Part shown: positions 24,944 through 34,083 of the stretch, in pieces | How the letters are laid out: the number at the start of each line of letters is the position of its first letter | Numbering within the stretch: the stretch's first letter is position 1 | Assembly: GCA_028281825.1 (NCBI GenBank) | Contig: JANQJC010000050.1 | Location: 1 to 64,000 of the forward strand | Source: Flavobacteriales bacterium | GTDB taxonomy: Bacteria; Bacteroidota; Bacteroidia; JANQJC01 | Direction: 5' to 3' | DNA length: 64,000 bases | The notes under the pieces: generated by a model | Told to the model about the DNA's origin: nothing | The model's database searches: none | Seen by the model: only the letters and a program-made list of their open reading frames with translations | Program-made: the position numbers and the translations under genes

Positions 24944-24969
24944 AAAAAGGGGCTGCGAGCCCCTTTTTT
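24944..24969 (+). terminator. Terminator of the Cys-rich lipoprotein gene
   Basis: AAAAAGGGGCT / AGCCCCTTTTT with a 3-nt GCG loop, ending in a T run. Confidence 0.92.
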
Positions 24970-25027
24970 ATTGCACTAAAATGAACAATAATGACCTGTA
25001 TCATTTTAATTAGTAACTAAGCTTCTG

Positions 25028-25035
25028 TAAATTTG
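25028..25035 (+). promoter_or_regulatory. -7 box TAAATTTG for paaABCD
   Basis: An exact TAnnTTTG match 60 nt upstream of the paaA ATG. Confidence 0.5.
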
Positions 25036-25095
25036 TCATTAGATTTTATTTCCTAAAAGTTTATTTTAGGACCTTCAAAAAAATATACCAGTACA

Positions 25096-26034
25096 ATGGA
25101 GAATCAAGAATTGGAAATACTTTTCCAGCAAAAGATAGACCGAGAGGAAAAGATAGAACCAAAAGATTGGATGCCAGAAGCATACAGAAAACATCTTATC
25201 AGGCAGATATCTCAACATGCCCACTCAGAGGTGATTGGCATGCAACCTGAAGGCAATTGGATAACCCGGGCTCCCAGTTTGAGAAGCAAAGTAGTTCTTC
25301 TTGCAAAGATTCAGGATGAAGCAGGTCATGGTTTATACCTATATAGCGCGGCTGAGACTCTCGGTGTTACCAGAGACGAAATGCTTAATGCATTGCACGA
25401 AGAAAGAGCTAAGTATTCCAGTATATTTAACTACCCTACCCTCACTTGGGCTGATATAGGTGCAGTTGGCTGGTTGGTAGATGGAGCTGCGATTGTTAAT
25501 CAGGTTTCACTGCAAAGAACATCTTATGGCCCATACTCCCGTGGAATGGTGAGAATATGCAAAGAAGAAAGCTTCCACCAACGCCAGGGTTATGAAATAA
25601 TGGCCCACATGGCTCAAGGCACACCAGAGCAGAAAGCTATGGCCCAAGACGCACTAAATCGTTTTTGGTGGCCATCACTTATGATGTTTGGCCCTCATGA
25701 CTCCGACTCAGCGCACTCAGCAAAAGCTATGCGATGGAAAATAAAGAGAGAAACCAATGATGAGCTAAGGCAAAAGTTTGTTGACAAAACAGTTCAACAA
25801 GTAGAAGTAATTGGACTAACCATACCTGATCCAGAGCTAAAATGGAACGAAGAAAAAGGTCATTATGACTTTGGTGAAATAAACTGGGATGAGTTTTATA
25901 ATGTGATTAGTGGCAATGGGCCATGTAATAAGCAAAGGCTTAGCCATCACAAAAAGGCACATGATAATGGTGCTTGGGTGCGTGAAGCAGCTGAAGCCTA
26001 TGCCAGGAAAAAACAAAAAAGTGTAGCCGCATAA
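25096..26034 (+). CDS. paaA: 1,2-phenylacetyl-CoA epoxidase, catalytic subunit PaaA
   Basis: A 312-aa di-iron oxygenase subunit that epoxidises the ring of phenylacetyl-CoA. The ferritin-like fold carries the iron-ligand motifs: [26 protein letters not shown] and, later, [35 protein letters not shown] is also typical of PaaA. The length is normal. It is the first gene of the paaABCD operon, with paaB starting 16 nt downstream. The downstream pathway genes (paaG, paaZ, paaJ, paaK) are not in this window. Confidence 0.97.
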   Translation: MENQELEILFQQKIDREEKIEPKDWMPEAYRKHLIRQISQHAHSEVIGMQPEGNWITRAPSLRSKVVLLAKIQDEAGHGLYLYSAAETLGVTRDEMLNALHEERAKYSSIFNYPTLTWADIGAVGWLVDGAAIVNQVSLQRTSYGPYSRGMVRICKEESFHQRQGYEIMAHMAQGTPEQKAMAQDALNRFWWPSLMMFGPHDSDSAHSAKAMRWKIKRETNDELRQKFVDKTVQQVEVIGLTIPDPELKWNEEKGHYDFGEINWDEFYNVISGNGPCNKQRLSHHKKAHDNGAWVREAAEAYARKKQKSVAA

Positions 26035-26050
26035 AGAAACCTAAGAACAA

Positions 26051-26344
26051 ATGAGCAAACAAGATAATCAATGGCCCCTTTGGGAAGTTTTTATTCAAAG
26101 TAAAACGGGACTACCTTATAAACATGCAGGTAGTGTACACGCCCCTGACAAGGAAATGGCTTTGCAAAATGCACGCGATGTATATACCCGCCGCAGTGAG
26201 GGTACAAGCATTTGGGTAGTGCTAAGCGATAATATAGTGGCCAGCAATCCTGACGACCAAGAGGCGTTTTTTGACCCTGCTAATGATAAAGTATATAGGC
26301 ACCCCACTTTTTACGTAATGCCTGAAGGCGCCAAACACATCTAA
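26051..26344 (+). CDS. paaB: 1,2-phenylacetyl-CoA epoxidase, subunit PaaB
   Basis: A 97-aa small subunit of the PaaABC(E) complex that helps to assemble the higher-order oxygenase. Characteristic features are WPLWEVFIQSKTGLPYKHAG at the start, SVHAPDKEMALQNARDVYTR, and EGTSIWVVLSDNI. It starts 16 nt after paaA and ends 3 nt before paaC, in keeping with tight translational coupling. Confidence 0.96.
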   Translation: MSKQDNQWPLWEVFIQSKTGLPYKHAGSVHAPDKEMALQNARDVYTRRSEGTSIWVVLSDNIVASNPDDQEAFFDPANDKVYRHPTFYVMPEGAKHI

Positions 26345-26347
26345 GGC

Positions 26348-27106
26348 ATGGATACTAAAGAAGCATTATTTAAATATTGCCTGAGGTTGGCAGATAACAA
26401 CTTGGTATTAGGTCATCGCCTTTCTGAACTTTGCAGTAATGGCCCTATTCTTGAGGAAGACATAGCCACTACCAATATTGCTTTGGACTTGATTGGGCAA
26501 GCGCGTCATCTTTACCAATACGCAGCTGAAGTAGAAGGCAAAGGTCGCACCGAAGATGATTTAGCCTATAAGCGAGCAGAAAGAGAATTTTACAACACAT
26601 TGCTTTCTGAACAACCAAATGGTGACTTTGCAGTAACTATAGCCAGACAATTTTTTATAGACGTATTTGATTATTACTTCTATAAGGAATTATTGAATAG
26701 TAAGGATGAAAGGTTAAAAGAGCTGGCTGCAAGAGCGATAAAAGAAGTGACCTACCACCTTCGCCATAGCACACAATGGATATTGCGCCTTGGTGATGGA
26801 ACTGAAGAAAGTCATAAACGATTACAAACAGCAGTTGATGGCTTGTGGATGTACACAGGTGAGCTGTTTGAAATGAATGAAGTTGATGAAATACTAATCA
26901 AAGAAGGTATTGCCCCTAATTTGAATGATATTAAAACCAAATGGGAAAGTAAGGTGAGTGAGGTACTGGCGGAATCTACCATCACCAAGCCCGAAGATGG
27001 CTGGATGCAAACAGGTAGCAGAAAAGGCATGCACTCAGAGCACCTTGGCTATATATTAGCTGAAATGCAGTACCTGCAAAGAGCCTATCCTGATGCACAA
27101 TGGTAA
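26348..27106 (+). CDS. paaC: 1,2-phenylacetyl-CoA epoxidase, structural subunit PaaC
   Basis: A 252-aa ferritin-like partner of PaaA with no working iron site of its own. Motifs are LADNNLVLGHRLSELCSNGP, EEDIATTNIALDLIGQARHL and EVTYHLRHSTQWILRLGDGT. The length is normal for the family. Its last 7 nt overlap the start of paaD. Confidence 0.96.
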   Translation: MDTKEALFKYCLRLADNNLVLGHRLSELCSNGPILEEDIATTNIALDLIGQARHLYQYAAEVEGKGRTEDDLAYKRAEREFYNTLLSEQPNGDFAVTIARQFFIDVFDYYFYKELLNSKDERLKELAARAIKEVTYHLRHSTQWILRLGDGTEESHKRLQTAVDGLWMYTGELFEMNEVDEILIKEGIAPNLNDIKTKWESKVSEVLAESTITKPEDGWMQTGSRKGMHSEHLGYILAEMQYLQRAYPDAQW

Positions 27107-27594
27107 GTATTGATACAGATAAGGAAAGGATTTATCAACTACTCAACGAAATACCCGACCCAGAAATACCAGTAATTAGTGTAACTGACCTGGGGGTGAT
27201 AAGAAAAGTTGAGTGGGAAGATGATACCCTCACCATTTCAATCACTCCTACCTACTCTGGATGCCCTGCTATGAAGCAAATAGAGCAGGACATTGAAAAA
27301 AAACTAGCCGATTCAGGATACGAGAAAGTTAAAGTAAAAACAGTTTTTACTCCTGCCTGGACAACTGACTGGATAAGCGATGAGGCAAGAGAAAGATTAC
27401 GTAAATATGGCATAGCCCCGCCCCAAGGTAGTGCAGATAAAAGTTTGATAACTACCGAACCCAAAGTAGTGCCTTGCCCACAATGTGGCTCAAGAAACAC
27501 ACAACTTACCAGCCAATTTGGTTCCACCCCTTGCAAAGCGCTATATAAGTGCCTGGATTGCAAAGAACCTTTTGATTATTTTAAGTGTATTTAA
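27100..27594 (+). CDS. paaD: Phenylacetate epoxidase assembly factor PaaD
   Basis: A 164-aa MIP18/DUF59-family protein thought to assist iron-sulfur or iron loading of the Paa oxygenase. The N-terminal DUF59 part reads LNEIPDPEIPVISVTDLGVI and SITPTYSGCPAMKQIEQDI. The C-terminal zinc-ribbon-like part has CPQCGSRNTQ and CKALYKCLDCKEPF. The ATG lies inside the last codons of paaC. It is the last gene of the operon; the following lipoprotein has its own -7 box. Confidence 0.95.
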   Translation: MVSIDTDKERIYQLLNEIPDPEIPVISVTDLGVIRKVEWEDDTLTISITPTYSGCPAMKQIEQDIEKKLADSGYEKVKVKTVFTPAWTTDWISDEARERLRKYGIAPPQGSADKSLITTEPKVVPCPQCGSRNTQLTSQFGSTPCKALYKCLDCKEPFDYFKCI

Positions 27595-27607
27595 ATGCTC
27601 TTTTTCC

Positions 27608-27615
27608 TAATTTTG
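27608..27615 (+). promoter_or_regulatory. -7 box TAATTTTG for the lipoprotein at 27636
   Basis: An exact TAnnTTTG match 20 nt before the ATG at 27636. It argues for that start rather than an upstream in-frame ATG at 27585. Confidence 0.55.
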
Positions 27616-27635
27616 GAAACCTAAACAATACTCTT

Positions 27636-27968
27636 ATGAAAATTAGACTCATCTATTGCCTGTTAGCGGTATCACTTTTAGCGTGTAATAAAGAGGAAGA
27701 AGCAAGTTGTAAGGTTAGCAGCTTTAGTCCTGAAGTTAATGGTGGAATTGTCAGCATATTTGTCTCATCAGATGGTGGCTCTGGAATATACGAATTGGAA
27801 TATGGCTCAAACGGTTTCTCACAAGGAAGTGGAACAAAAGACACCATAAGCAATGGCGATCAAGTACATAACCTATCTCCAGGTATCCATGATTTTTATA
27901 TTCGAGCTAATTGCGATGGCACCGAATGGAGTGAATGGGTAGGTCCTAAAAGTGTTTTGCTTAATTAG
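27636..27968 (+). CDS. Small lipoprotein with single beta-sandwich-like domain
   Basis: About 110 residues with a lipoprotein signal (KIRLIYCLLAVSLLAC). The mature part (SFSPEVNGGIVSIFVSSDGG, YELEYGSNGFSQGSG, DFYIRANCDGTEWSEWVGP) resembles one fibronectin type III-like or immunoglobulin-like domain. It has its own promoter after paaD and is convergent with the MpaB-like gene, 4 nt away. Its role is unknown. Confidence 0.72.
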   Translation: MKIRLIYCLLAVSLLACNKEEEASCKVSSFSPEVNGGIVSIFVSSDGGSGIYELEYGSNGFSQGSGTKDTISNGDQVHNLSPGIHDFYIRANCDGTEWSEWVGPKSVLLN

Positions 27969-27972
27969 GATT

Positions 27973-28848
27973 TTACTTCACATATTTGTGCTTTATATCT
28001 CCTTTTGGCTTTGCCCCTAAATCCTTGATTTGATAACCCTTCGTGTAAGTCTTATTCTTTCGGGTTGTTCTGAGAGTTGGTTTCTTAGGTAATGGCATAA
28101 ACTGCATAAAAAAGGCTCTTACTGCCATTACACTATTCACAAGTCCTCTAATAAATATAGATGGCTGCTTGTAATTAAAGGCATCCAGCAAAGGCTTATC
28201 CATAATCGCCAAGACAAATGGCCTACCCAACCAATGCAGCCATTTAGGCAAATACCAACCTAAGAATAAGTTTAGTGTAGAATCGGCCACTCTCCTGCCA
28301 CCTTCGCAATAAGCAAAGTGCTCCTTTTCATATCGAATATTGAATTGCTCTAGCTCTTCATAGGAGTTGGGCACATCTTTAATGTTCATCCTTTTGCCCA
28401 TCTCCCGCCAAAAGATATAGGCTGATTGCCTTTCCTTTTCTGTACTCTTTCTATAACCGAACTTGGCATTCCACCTTACTGGCTCCATCACAAAGGTGGA
28501 GAGCACATACAGGTAGTCGTCATTGGAAATATTAAAATCATGATGAATAGAGTTCATTCTGCGCAAAGCTTCCTTACCCCTTTCGCTATCATAACCATTC
28601 TCCAATATCTCACTTAATATTAGGTCGGTATCGTCATAACGCTTTTGGGGACGTTTTTCAAACTCGTGGGTGGCTGAGAGTAGTTCACCAATTGTTGGTA
28701 CAGCAAAAGTTCTGAAAAGGGCAAACTCTAAAGAGCGAGCCGTATCCCATGGGAAATCATAATAGCTTACTAACCTTGAGATTTCAATGTGGTCTTCCTC
28801 AGGCTCCAGTTGTTCAATTTTCTTTAGGAATTGTTTTTTCCTGAACAT
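27973..28848 (-). CDS. MpaB/latex-clearing-protein-like oxygenase (DUF2236 family)
   Basis: A 291-aa protein of the DUF2236 family, which includes the haem enzymes MpaB and Lcp (latex clearing protein). Family features are YYDFPWDTARSLEFALFRTF near the N-terminus, the HHDFNISNDDYLYVLSTFVM segment, FGYRKSTEKERQSAYIFWRE and NIRYEKEHFAYCEGGRRVAD. No signal peptide is seen. The C-terminus is basic. Substrates of the wider family include rubber and small metabolites; the one here is unknown. It lies just downstream of the helicase gene (6 nt gap) and is probably co-transcribed with it. Confidence 0.85.
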   Translation of the reverse strand: MFRKKQFLKKIEQLEPEEDHIEISRLVSYYDFPWDTARSLEFALFRTFAVPTIGELLSATHEFEKRPQKRYDDTDLILSEILENGYDSERGKEALRRMNSIHHDFNISNDDYLYVLSTFVMEPVRWNAKFGYRKSTEKERQSAYIFWREMGKRMNIKDVPNSYEELEQFNIRYEKEHFAYCEGGRRVADSTLNLFLGWYLPKWLHWLGRPFVLAIMDKPLLDAFNYKQPSIFIRGLVNSVMAVRAFFMQFMPLPKKPTLRTTRKNKTYTKGYQIKDLGAKPKGDIKHKYVK

Positions 28849-28854
28849 AAAGGC

Positions 28855-30129
28855 TCACTCCTTTTTGTCCCCACCACCTTTTCTTCTACCTTTTTGAAAC
28901 GGTTTTCCTCCTTTCCCCCTGTTGTTTTTCCCTCGGTGGCTTCTTTTACCTTTGTATTTCTTCTTCTTACCCTTAAAGTCTGCAGGGTTGTATGCTGGGC
29001 CCTGCTCCATGCCCTCTGGTAGTGCCAACTTATCTACCGTTTGTCTTATCAGTCTTTCTATCTTATGAAAACGCTGCACATCATCTCCATTGATTAGTGT
29101 GATGGCTTCACCAGTTTTGGCTGCCCTTGCAGTACGCCCTACCCTATGTACATAATCTTCGGCATCACCTGGCACATCATAGTTGATAACCATATTAATG
29201 TCATCAATATCTATCCCTCTTGAGAGTACATCGGTGGCTACAATTATTTTGAGCTTCTTATTTCTAAAGTTAAGCAGTATCTCTTCCCTTGCTTTTTGCT
29301 CTAAATCTGAAGAAATACCTTCTACTTCAAAACCATTCTTTTTAAGACTGCGTGTCAACTCTTTAACAGTTGTTTTACGGGAAGCAAAAACTACTACACT
29401 ATCATGGTCTTTCTCTTTTAAGATACCGGAGATTAACTCCAATTTCTGAGGATTGTGAACCAAATAGGCTTGCTGCTTTACCCCTTCTGCAGGCGCTGAA
29501 ATGGCAATATCTACCTGGGCGTAGTTAGTTAACATCTTATTTGCCAACTGCCTTATCTTGGGTGGCATAGTAGCCGAAAACATTAAAGTTTGTTTCTTGG
29601 GAGGAAGGTGCTTGTATATCTTCATCAAGTCTTCAAAAAAGCCCATGTCCAACATTCTGTCGGCTTCATCCAATACCAAGAATTGAAGATTTTGAAATTT
29701 CACATAACCCAAATTGAGATGCGATATCAACCTACCCGGAGTTGCTATGATAACATCCGCTCCACTAGTAAGCGCTTTTTTCTCTATCTCCCACTCGCCT
29801 GAATCCCTGCCACCATAAACTGGGACAGAATGTAAGTTAAGGAAATAAGCCATTCCCTGAAACTGTTGGTCAATCTGAACTGCCAATTCTCTCGTTGGGG
29901 CAAGTATAAGTGCATTAGTGCCTTTTAGGTTTTTAGTGAATATCTCATTCATCACTGGTAACAGGTATGCTGCTGTTTTTCCTGTACCGGTTTGTGCACA
30001 GGCTATTATATCCTTTCCAGTCATCACTGGTGGTATGGCTTTCTCCTGAACGGGTGTTGCCTTTTGAAAACCCATCGCATTCAGACTTTCCATTAGCTCA
30101 GGAGAAAAACCAAATTCACTAAAATCCAT
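28855..30129 (-). CDS. DEAD-box RNA helicase, RhlE-like
   Basis: A 424-aa ATP-dependent RNA helicase with all core motifs: Q motif (FGFSPELMESLNAMGFQKAT), Walker A AQTGTGKT, PTRELA, DEAD, SAT, RGIDI and HRVGRTARA. The last ~55 residues form a Lys/Gly/Arg-rich basic tail for RNA binding, common in RhlE-type proteins of Bacteroidota. Roles would be in ribosome assembly or RNA turnover. Its own promoter region is divergent from the methyltransferase gene. Confidence 0.95.
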   Translation of the reverse strand: MDFSEFGFSPELMESLNAMGFQKATPVQEKAIPPVMTGKDIIACAQTGTGKTAAYLLPVMNEIFTKNLKGTNALILAPTRELAVQIDQQFQGMAYFLNLHSVPVYGGRDSGEWEIEKKALTSGADVIIATPGRLISHLNLGYVKFQNLQFLVLDEADRMLDMGFFEDLMKIYKHLPPKKQTLMFSATMPPKIRQLANKMLTNYAQVDIAISAPAEGVKQQAYLVHNPQKLELISGILKEKDHDSVVVFASRKTTVKELTRSLKKNGFEVEGISSDLEQKAREEILLNFRNKKLKIIVATDVLSRGIDIDDINMVINYDVPGDAEDYVHRVGRTARAAKTGEAITLINGDDVQRFHKIERLIRQTVDKLALPEGMEQGPAYNPADFKGKKKKYKGKRSHRGKNNRGKGGKPFQKGRRKGGGDKKE

Positions 30130-30200
30130 CTCTGTTTATTAAGGTTGCTAAGTTATCTTTTTAAACCAATAAAAAATATTTGAAATATCAAGTCCTTTAT

Positions 30201-30208
30201 TAGTTTTG
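30201..30208 (+). promoter_or_regulatory. -7 box TAGTTTTG for the methyltransferase operon
   Basis: An exact TAnnTTTG match ending 8 nt before the ATG at 30217, implying a very short leader. Confidence 0.5.
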
Positions 30209-30216
30209 TTCATCTT

Positions 30217-30882
30217 ATGCGGTGGCTACTAAACTTTATGATGAAGGTTGGTTTCTCGGGCTACTTTGCCAAGCAGTTGAGTAATCCTCATGGTTTTTTG
30301 GGTTCACGCTTTATAACCAGAATGATGAACCAAGGCAATGAAGAGTTGGAGTATTTCGGGTTGGAACTTATGAATATAAATGGTGACGAACACATCTTAG
30401 AAATAGGCTTTGGCAATGGCAGGATAATGCAGGAAATGAACAACCAATTGAATACTGGAAAAATATATGGTATTGATATCTCAGATGAGATGATAACTCA
30501 AACCAGTAAACGACTGAAGGCTGATGTTAATTCAGGTAAAATAGTTTTAGGGAAAGCCAATGTCGAGAAAATACCATTTGATGATAACTCCATTGATAAA
30601 GCATTTACTTGCAACACCATTTATTTTTGGCCAAATTTGGAGAAATGCGCGAAGGAAGTAATGAGAGTTCTGAAACAAGGAGGAACCCTCTATTGTGGCT
30701 TTAGAGAAAAGGAAATAATGAGCAGATACCCTTTTGTTGCCCAATATCGCAATATATTTAAGCACACGATGACAGAGCAAGAAGTAAAAAACCTGTTTGA
30801 AAAAGCTGGCTTTTCAAAAGTTAATATTCAAGTAAAAAAAAGTGAGTTTGTAGATTCGTATTTTGCAGTCGCAACTAAATAA
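30217..30882 (+). CDS. Class I SAM-dependent methyltransferase
   Basis: A 221-aa methyltransferase of the UbiE/Methyltransf_11 type. The SAM site shows motif I LEIGFGNGRI, the acidic motif II end (YGIDISDEMI), KANVEKIPFDDNSIDKAFT and motif III-like VMRVLKQGGTLYCGF. The N-terminal 45 residues are specific (FLGSRFITRMMNQGNEELE). It is the first of a run of four genes on the plus strand. The acceptor is unknown; a small-molecule or lipid substrate is likely for this type. Confidence 0.85.
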   Translation: MRWLLNFMMKVGFSGYFAKQLSNPHGFLGSRFITRMMNQGNEELEYFGLELMNINGDEHILEIGFGNGRIMQEMNNQLNTGKIYGIDISDEMITQTSKRLKADVNSGKIVLGKANVEKIPFDDNSIDKAFTCNTIYFWPNLEKCAKEVMRVLKQGGTLYCGFREKEIMSRYPFVAQYRNIFKHTMTEQEVKNLFEKAGFSKVNIQVKKSEFVDSYFAVATK

Positions 30883-30898
30883 TTAAAACCAATATACC

Positions 30899-31765
30899 AT
30901 GGCACAAAGAGTTCAATATGAAGTTCACCCAAAAGAGAAGCTTTATTTTACTTTGAAAGTAATTTTTAGCGGAATTATTTATGTAATCCTTGCTATTGTT
31001 TTATTTACTTCACTCAGCACCCCGCAAGGCACAGTAGTTCTAACAGGTATTTTGTTTTATGCAGCTATTATTATGATAATTATACTTTTCAGTATTGGAT
31101 TGTTAATAGGTCACCTAAAAGGCAATGCTGTAAAGATTACCGCAGACCAATTTCCGGATATATATGATATAGTTAGGAAACAATCTGAAGCACTGAGACT
31201 TTCCACCATTCCTCAAACTTATATATTGCAGTCAGGTGGTTTACTAAATGCTTTTGCCACTAAGTTCTTAGGAAGAAACTATATCGTTATCTACTCCGAA
31301 ATTTTGGAAGAAGCCTATGAAAACAATTTAGAAACGGTAGAGTTCGTGATAGCTCATGAGCTTGGACATGTTCAGAGAAACCATATCACTAAGAACATGT
31401 TACTCTTTCCTTCAGCAATAGTACCGTTTCTTCAACAAGCCTACTCAAGGGGATGTGAATATACCTGTGATAGGATTGGTGCAGCACTTAGCCCTAAAGG
31501 TGTAGTCACTGGACTTACAGTTCTTGCGGCTGGTAAAAAGCTATACAAGAAAGTAAACGTAGATGCTTATGTGGCGCAAAATCGTACAGAGGCAGGCTTC
31601 TGGCCGTGGATTGCTGAAAAGTTATCTACGCACCCAAAACTGACAAAAAGGGTAGCAGAGTTTGCCAATCGCCCTGAGTTTACTCCAGCAGCCAAACCTG
31701 CCGTAAAAGAAGAAGTGAAAGAGCATGTAAGCAATGATCACAGCAAATATATGCCTGGGATGTGA
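30899..31765 (+). CDS. M48-family membrane metallopeptidase
   Basis: A 288-aa zinc peptidase in the inner membrane. Two N-terminal membrane helices (about 16-38 and 46-70) are followed by the catalytic part with HELGH (His153-His157, Zn ligands and catalytic Glu), with the third ligand region near CEYTCDRIGA. This is the layout of HtpX/YcaL-like quality-control proteases. The C-terminal part is basic and polar. It starts 16 nt after the methyltransferase and is probably in the same operon. Confidence 0.9.
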   Translation: MAQRVQYEVHPKEKLYFTLKVIFSGIIYVILAIVLFTSLSTPQGTVVLTGILFYAAIIMIIILFSIGLLIGHLKGNAVKITADQFPDIYDIVRKQSEALRLSTIPQTYILQSGGLLNAFATKFLGRNYIVIYSEILEEAYENNLETVEFVIAHELGHVQRNHITKNMLLFPSAIVPFLQQAYSRGCEYTCDRIGAALSPKGVVTGLTVLAAGKKLYKKVNVDAYVAQNRTEAGFWPWIAEKLSTHPKLTKRVAEFANRPEFTPAAKPAVKEEVKEHVSNDHSKYMPGM

Positions 31766-31804
31766 ACCGTTTCTTTTTCCTAAATTAGCAGGAACGGCAA
31801 GTAA

Positions 31805-32725
31805 ATGGAAGATATCATTCAGCAAATAGAAGGTTTTAAATCCTACTTTGTACCAAGCCTTTATATTTTTGGTGTATCCATTATCATTCTAGAGACATTT
31901 CTCTATATCCTGAATAAGAAGCCGCGGGACAGAATGGCACGGATAGCCAGTATAGTATGCGGCATTCTGGCTTTCGGAAACGGCTACCTGGTTTCAATTA
32001 CCATACTTTATGTAGCTCAAAGCTGGGTGTATGACCATCGACTGTTTACACTGGGGTTTGATTGGTATGTTTGGGTTCTATGTTTTTTTATCAACGATTT
32101 TGTGTTTTATGTAAACCATTGGGCTCACCATCAGGTCAGGCTGTTTTGGTGTACCCATGTGGTTCATCATTCAGCCAGACATTTTGACCTAACAACTGGT
32201 ATTAGAGGAAGTTTTTTTGATGCTGTTTTCACTTTTCCGTTCATAGTTTGGATTCCTATTTTAGGTATCCACCCTATTATCATTATCATGCTTGACACAG
32301 CCTTTAAGTTCATAGGCTTATCCTATCACACTGCATTCATTAATAAACTAGGTTTTCTGGATAAAGTGTTAGTTACTCCCTCAAACCATAGGGTTCACCA
32401 TGGCTCTGATGTGAAATATCTCGACCGAAATTACTCTGGGTTCTTTATTTTTTGGGATAAGCTTTTCGGGACATTTCAAAAAGAAGAAGAAACTCCTGAG
32501 TTTGGGATAAGAAAAGATAGCGACATGCACAACGTGTTAAAAATACAACTGCACGAGTTCGTCTCCCTATGGAAAGATGTTAAAGCAGCACCTACTTTTA
32601 CGGATAAACTCAAATACATCTTCTATCCTCCGGGTTGGAGACATGACGGCAAGTTACAAACCACCAAACAACTGCGTATAGAAGCTGGATTAGATTTAGC
32701 ACCCACAACACAAGCAGCCAGTTGA
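31805..32725 (+). CDS. Sterol desaturase / fatty acid hydroxylase family protein
   Basis: A 306-aa membrane di-iron enzyme. Four or so membrane helices surround a classical eight-His cluster: HWAHH, then HVVHHSARH, then HRVHHG. Members of this family hydroxylate or desaturate lipids or carotenoids at the membrane. The C-terminal ~60 residues are cytoplasmic. It lies 39 nt after the M48 gene. Its stop codon TGA overlaps the TTG start of the next gene. The lipid substrate cannot be deduced. Confidence 0.9.
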   Translation: MEDIIQQIEGFKSYFVPSLYIFGVSIIILETFLYILNKKPRDRMARIASIVCGILAFGNGYLVSITILYVAQSWVYDHRLFTLGFDWYVWVLCFFINDFVFYVNHWAHHQVRLFWCTHVVHHSARHFDLTTGIRGSFFDAVFTFPFIVWIPILGIHPIIIIMLDTAFKFIGLSYHTAFINKLGFLDKVLVTPSNHRVHHGSDVKYLDRNYSGFFIFWDKLFGTFQKEEETPEFGIRKDSDMHNVLKIQLHEFVSLWKDVKAAPTFTDKLKYIFYPPGWRHDGKLQTTKQLRIEAGLDLAPTTQAAS

Positions 32726-34083
32726 ATTTACCTGAATTTTTCGTAAAAACCTCCCAAGCACTACTCGGGGAAGAGTGGCCTTTGTTCCTTAAGACTTTAG
32801 AAAGTGATAGCCCCACTAGCATTCGGTTAAATCCTTTCAAATCAACGAAGTCACGTTTTCAGGAAAAGGTCCCTTGGACTGAGCATGGGTATTACCTACC
32901 TGAAAGACCAAGCTTCACCTTTGACCCATTATTTCACGCTGGAACATATTATGTACAAGAAGCAAGTTCTATGTTTTTGGAACAGGCAGTGAAACAGAGT
33001 ATTGACTTATCAGAGCCGATTATAGCCCTTGACTTGTGTGCTGCACCTGGCGGGAAGTCAACACACATTGCATCTCTCATCTCAAATGGTAGTCTATTAA
33101 TCAGTAATGAGGTAATACGTTCTCGTGCAAACATACTGGCAGAAAACATAACGAAATGGGGAACTTCCAACGTCATCGTAACTAATAGTGACCCAAAGGA
33201 TTTCAGTTCCTTCCCTCCTATTTTTGATTTAATGATAATTGATGCCCCATGTTCAGGCGAAGGTATGTTTAGGAAAGATAAAGGTGCAGTTGATGAATGG
33301 TCGGCCAATAATGTGCAGTTATGTGCTGAAAGGCAAAGAAGGATACTTTCAGATGTATGGGGATGTTTGAAAAAGGATGGAATTTTAATTTATAGCACTT
33401 GCACCTACAACCAACAAGAAAATGAAGAGAACCTAAACTGGCTATCAGAAAACTGCGAGTTTGAAAGCACTGAGATAGACTTCCCTAATACCTGGGGAAT
33501 TGTAAAAAATAAGTTAAATAAGGCTACCGGATATAGATTTTACCCCCATAGGCTTTCTGGTGAAGGCTTCTTCTTGTCAGTATTAAGAAAAAAAGAAGGA
33601 AATGTAGGTGTTATAAAACCCAAAAAAAAGAACAGTATCAATCTTGCTACCAAGGCAGAGAAACAAATGGTTAATCAGCTGCTTGTAAATGGTAAAGAAC
33701 CGGGCTTATTTAATTTTAATTACGCTTTGTATGCCTTCCCTGAAGTGTACCATCCCGTTCTTGAAACTGTTAAACAACAGCTACGTATTGTTCAATTTGG
33801 CACTCAATTGGCCACAATAAAAAAGAATGGTATTGTCCCCTCTCACAGCTTGGCTCTCTCCAATTACCTTAATAAAAGTGCTTTTCCAGCAGTTGAACTA
33901 ACACTGGAAGAAACCATCAAATACCTTAGAAAAGAAAACCTACCTCCTGATACTTTCAAAGGTGGGTGGAATATAGTAACCTATGATAGCTGGCCTTTAG
34001 GCTTTATCAATCGCATTGGCAATAGGACAAACAATTATTACCCTAAAGAGTGGAGAATCAGGTCGGAGTGGAAAGACCAATGA
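32722..34083 (+). CDS. RsmF-like rRNA (cytosine-C5) methyltransferase
   Basis: A 453-aa enzyme of the NOL1/NOP2/Sun family that methylates cytosine C5 in 16S rRNA. Motifs are LCAAPGGKSTHIASLISNGS (SAM binding), DAPCSGEGMFRKD, and STCTYNQQENEEN with its catalytic Cys. The C-terminal ~150 residues form the PUA-like RNA-binding domain seen in RsmF/YebU (GEGFFLSVLRKKEG, then GWNIVTYDSWPLGF). Translation starts with TTG overlapping the preceding TGA stop (TTGA). The 3' end overlaps the convergent GNAT gene by 26 nt. Confidence 0.93.
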   Translation: MNLPEFFVKTSQALLGEEWPLFLKTLESDSPTSIRLNPFKSTKSRFQEKVPWTEHGYYLPERPSFTFDPLFHAGTYYVQEASSMFLEQAVKQSIDLSEPIIALDLCAAPGGKSTHIASLISNGSLLISNEVIRSRANILAENITKWGTSNVIVTNSDPKDFSSFPPIFDLMIIDAPCSGEGMFRKDKGAVDEWSANNVQLCAERQRRILSDVWGCLKKDGILIYSTCTYNQQENEENLNWLSENCEFESTEIDFPNTWGIVKNKLNKATGYRFYPHRLSGEGFFLSVLRKKEGNVGVIKPKKKNSINLATKAEKQMVNQLLVNGKEPGLFNFNYALYAFPEVYHPVLETVKQQLRIVQFGTQLATIKKNGIVPSHSLALSNYLNKSAFPAVELTLEETIKYLRKENLPPDTFKGGWNIVTYDSWPLGFINRIGNRTNNYYPKEWRIRSEWKDQ

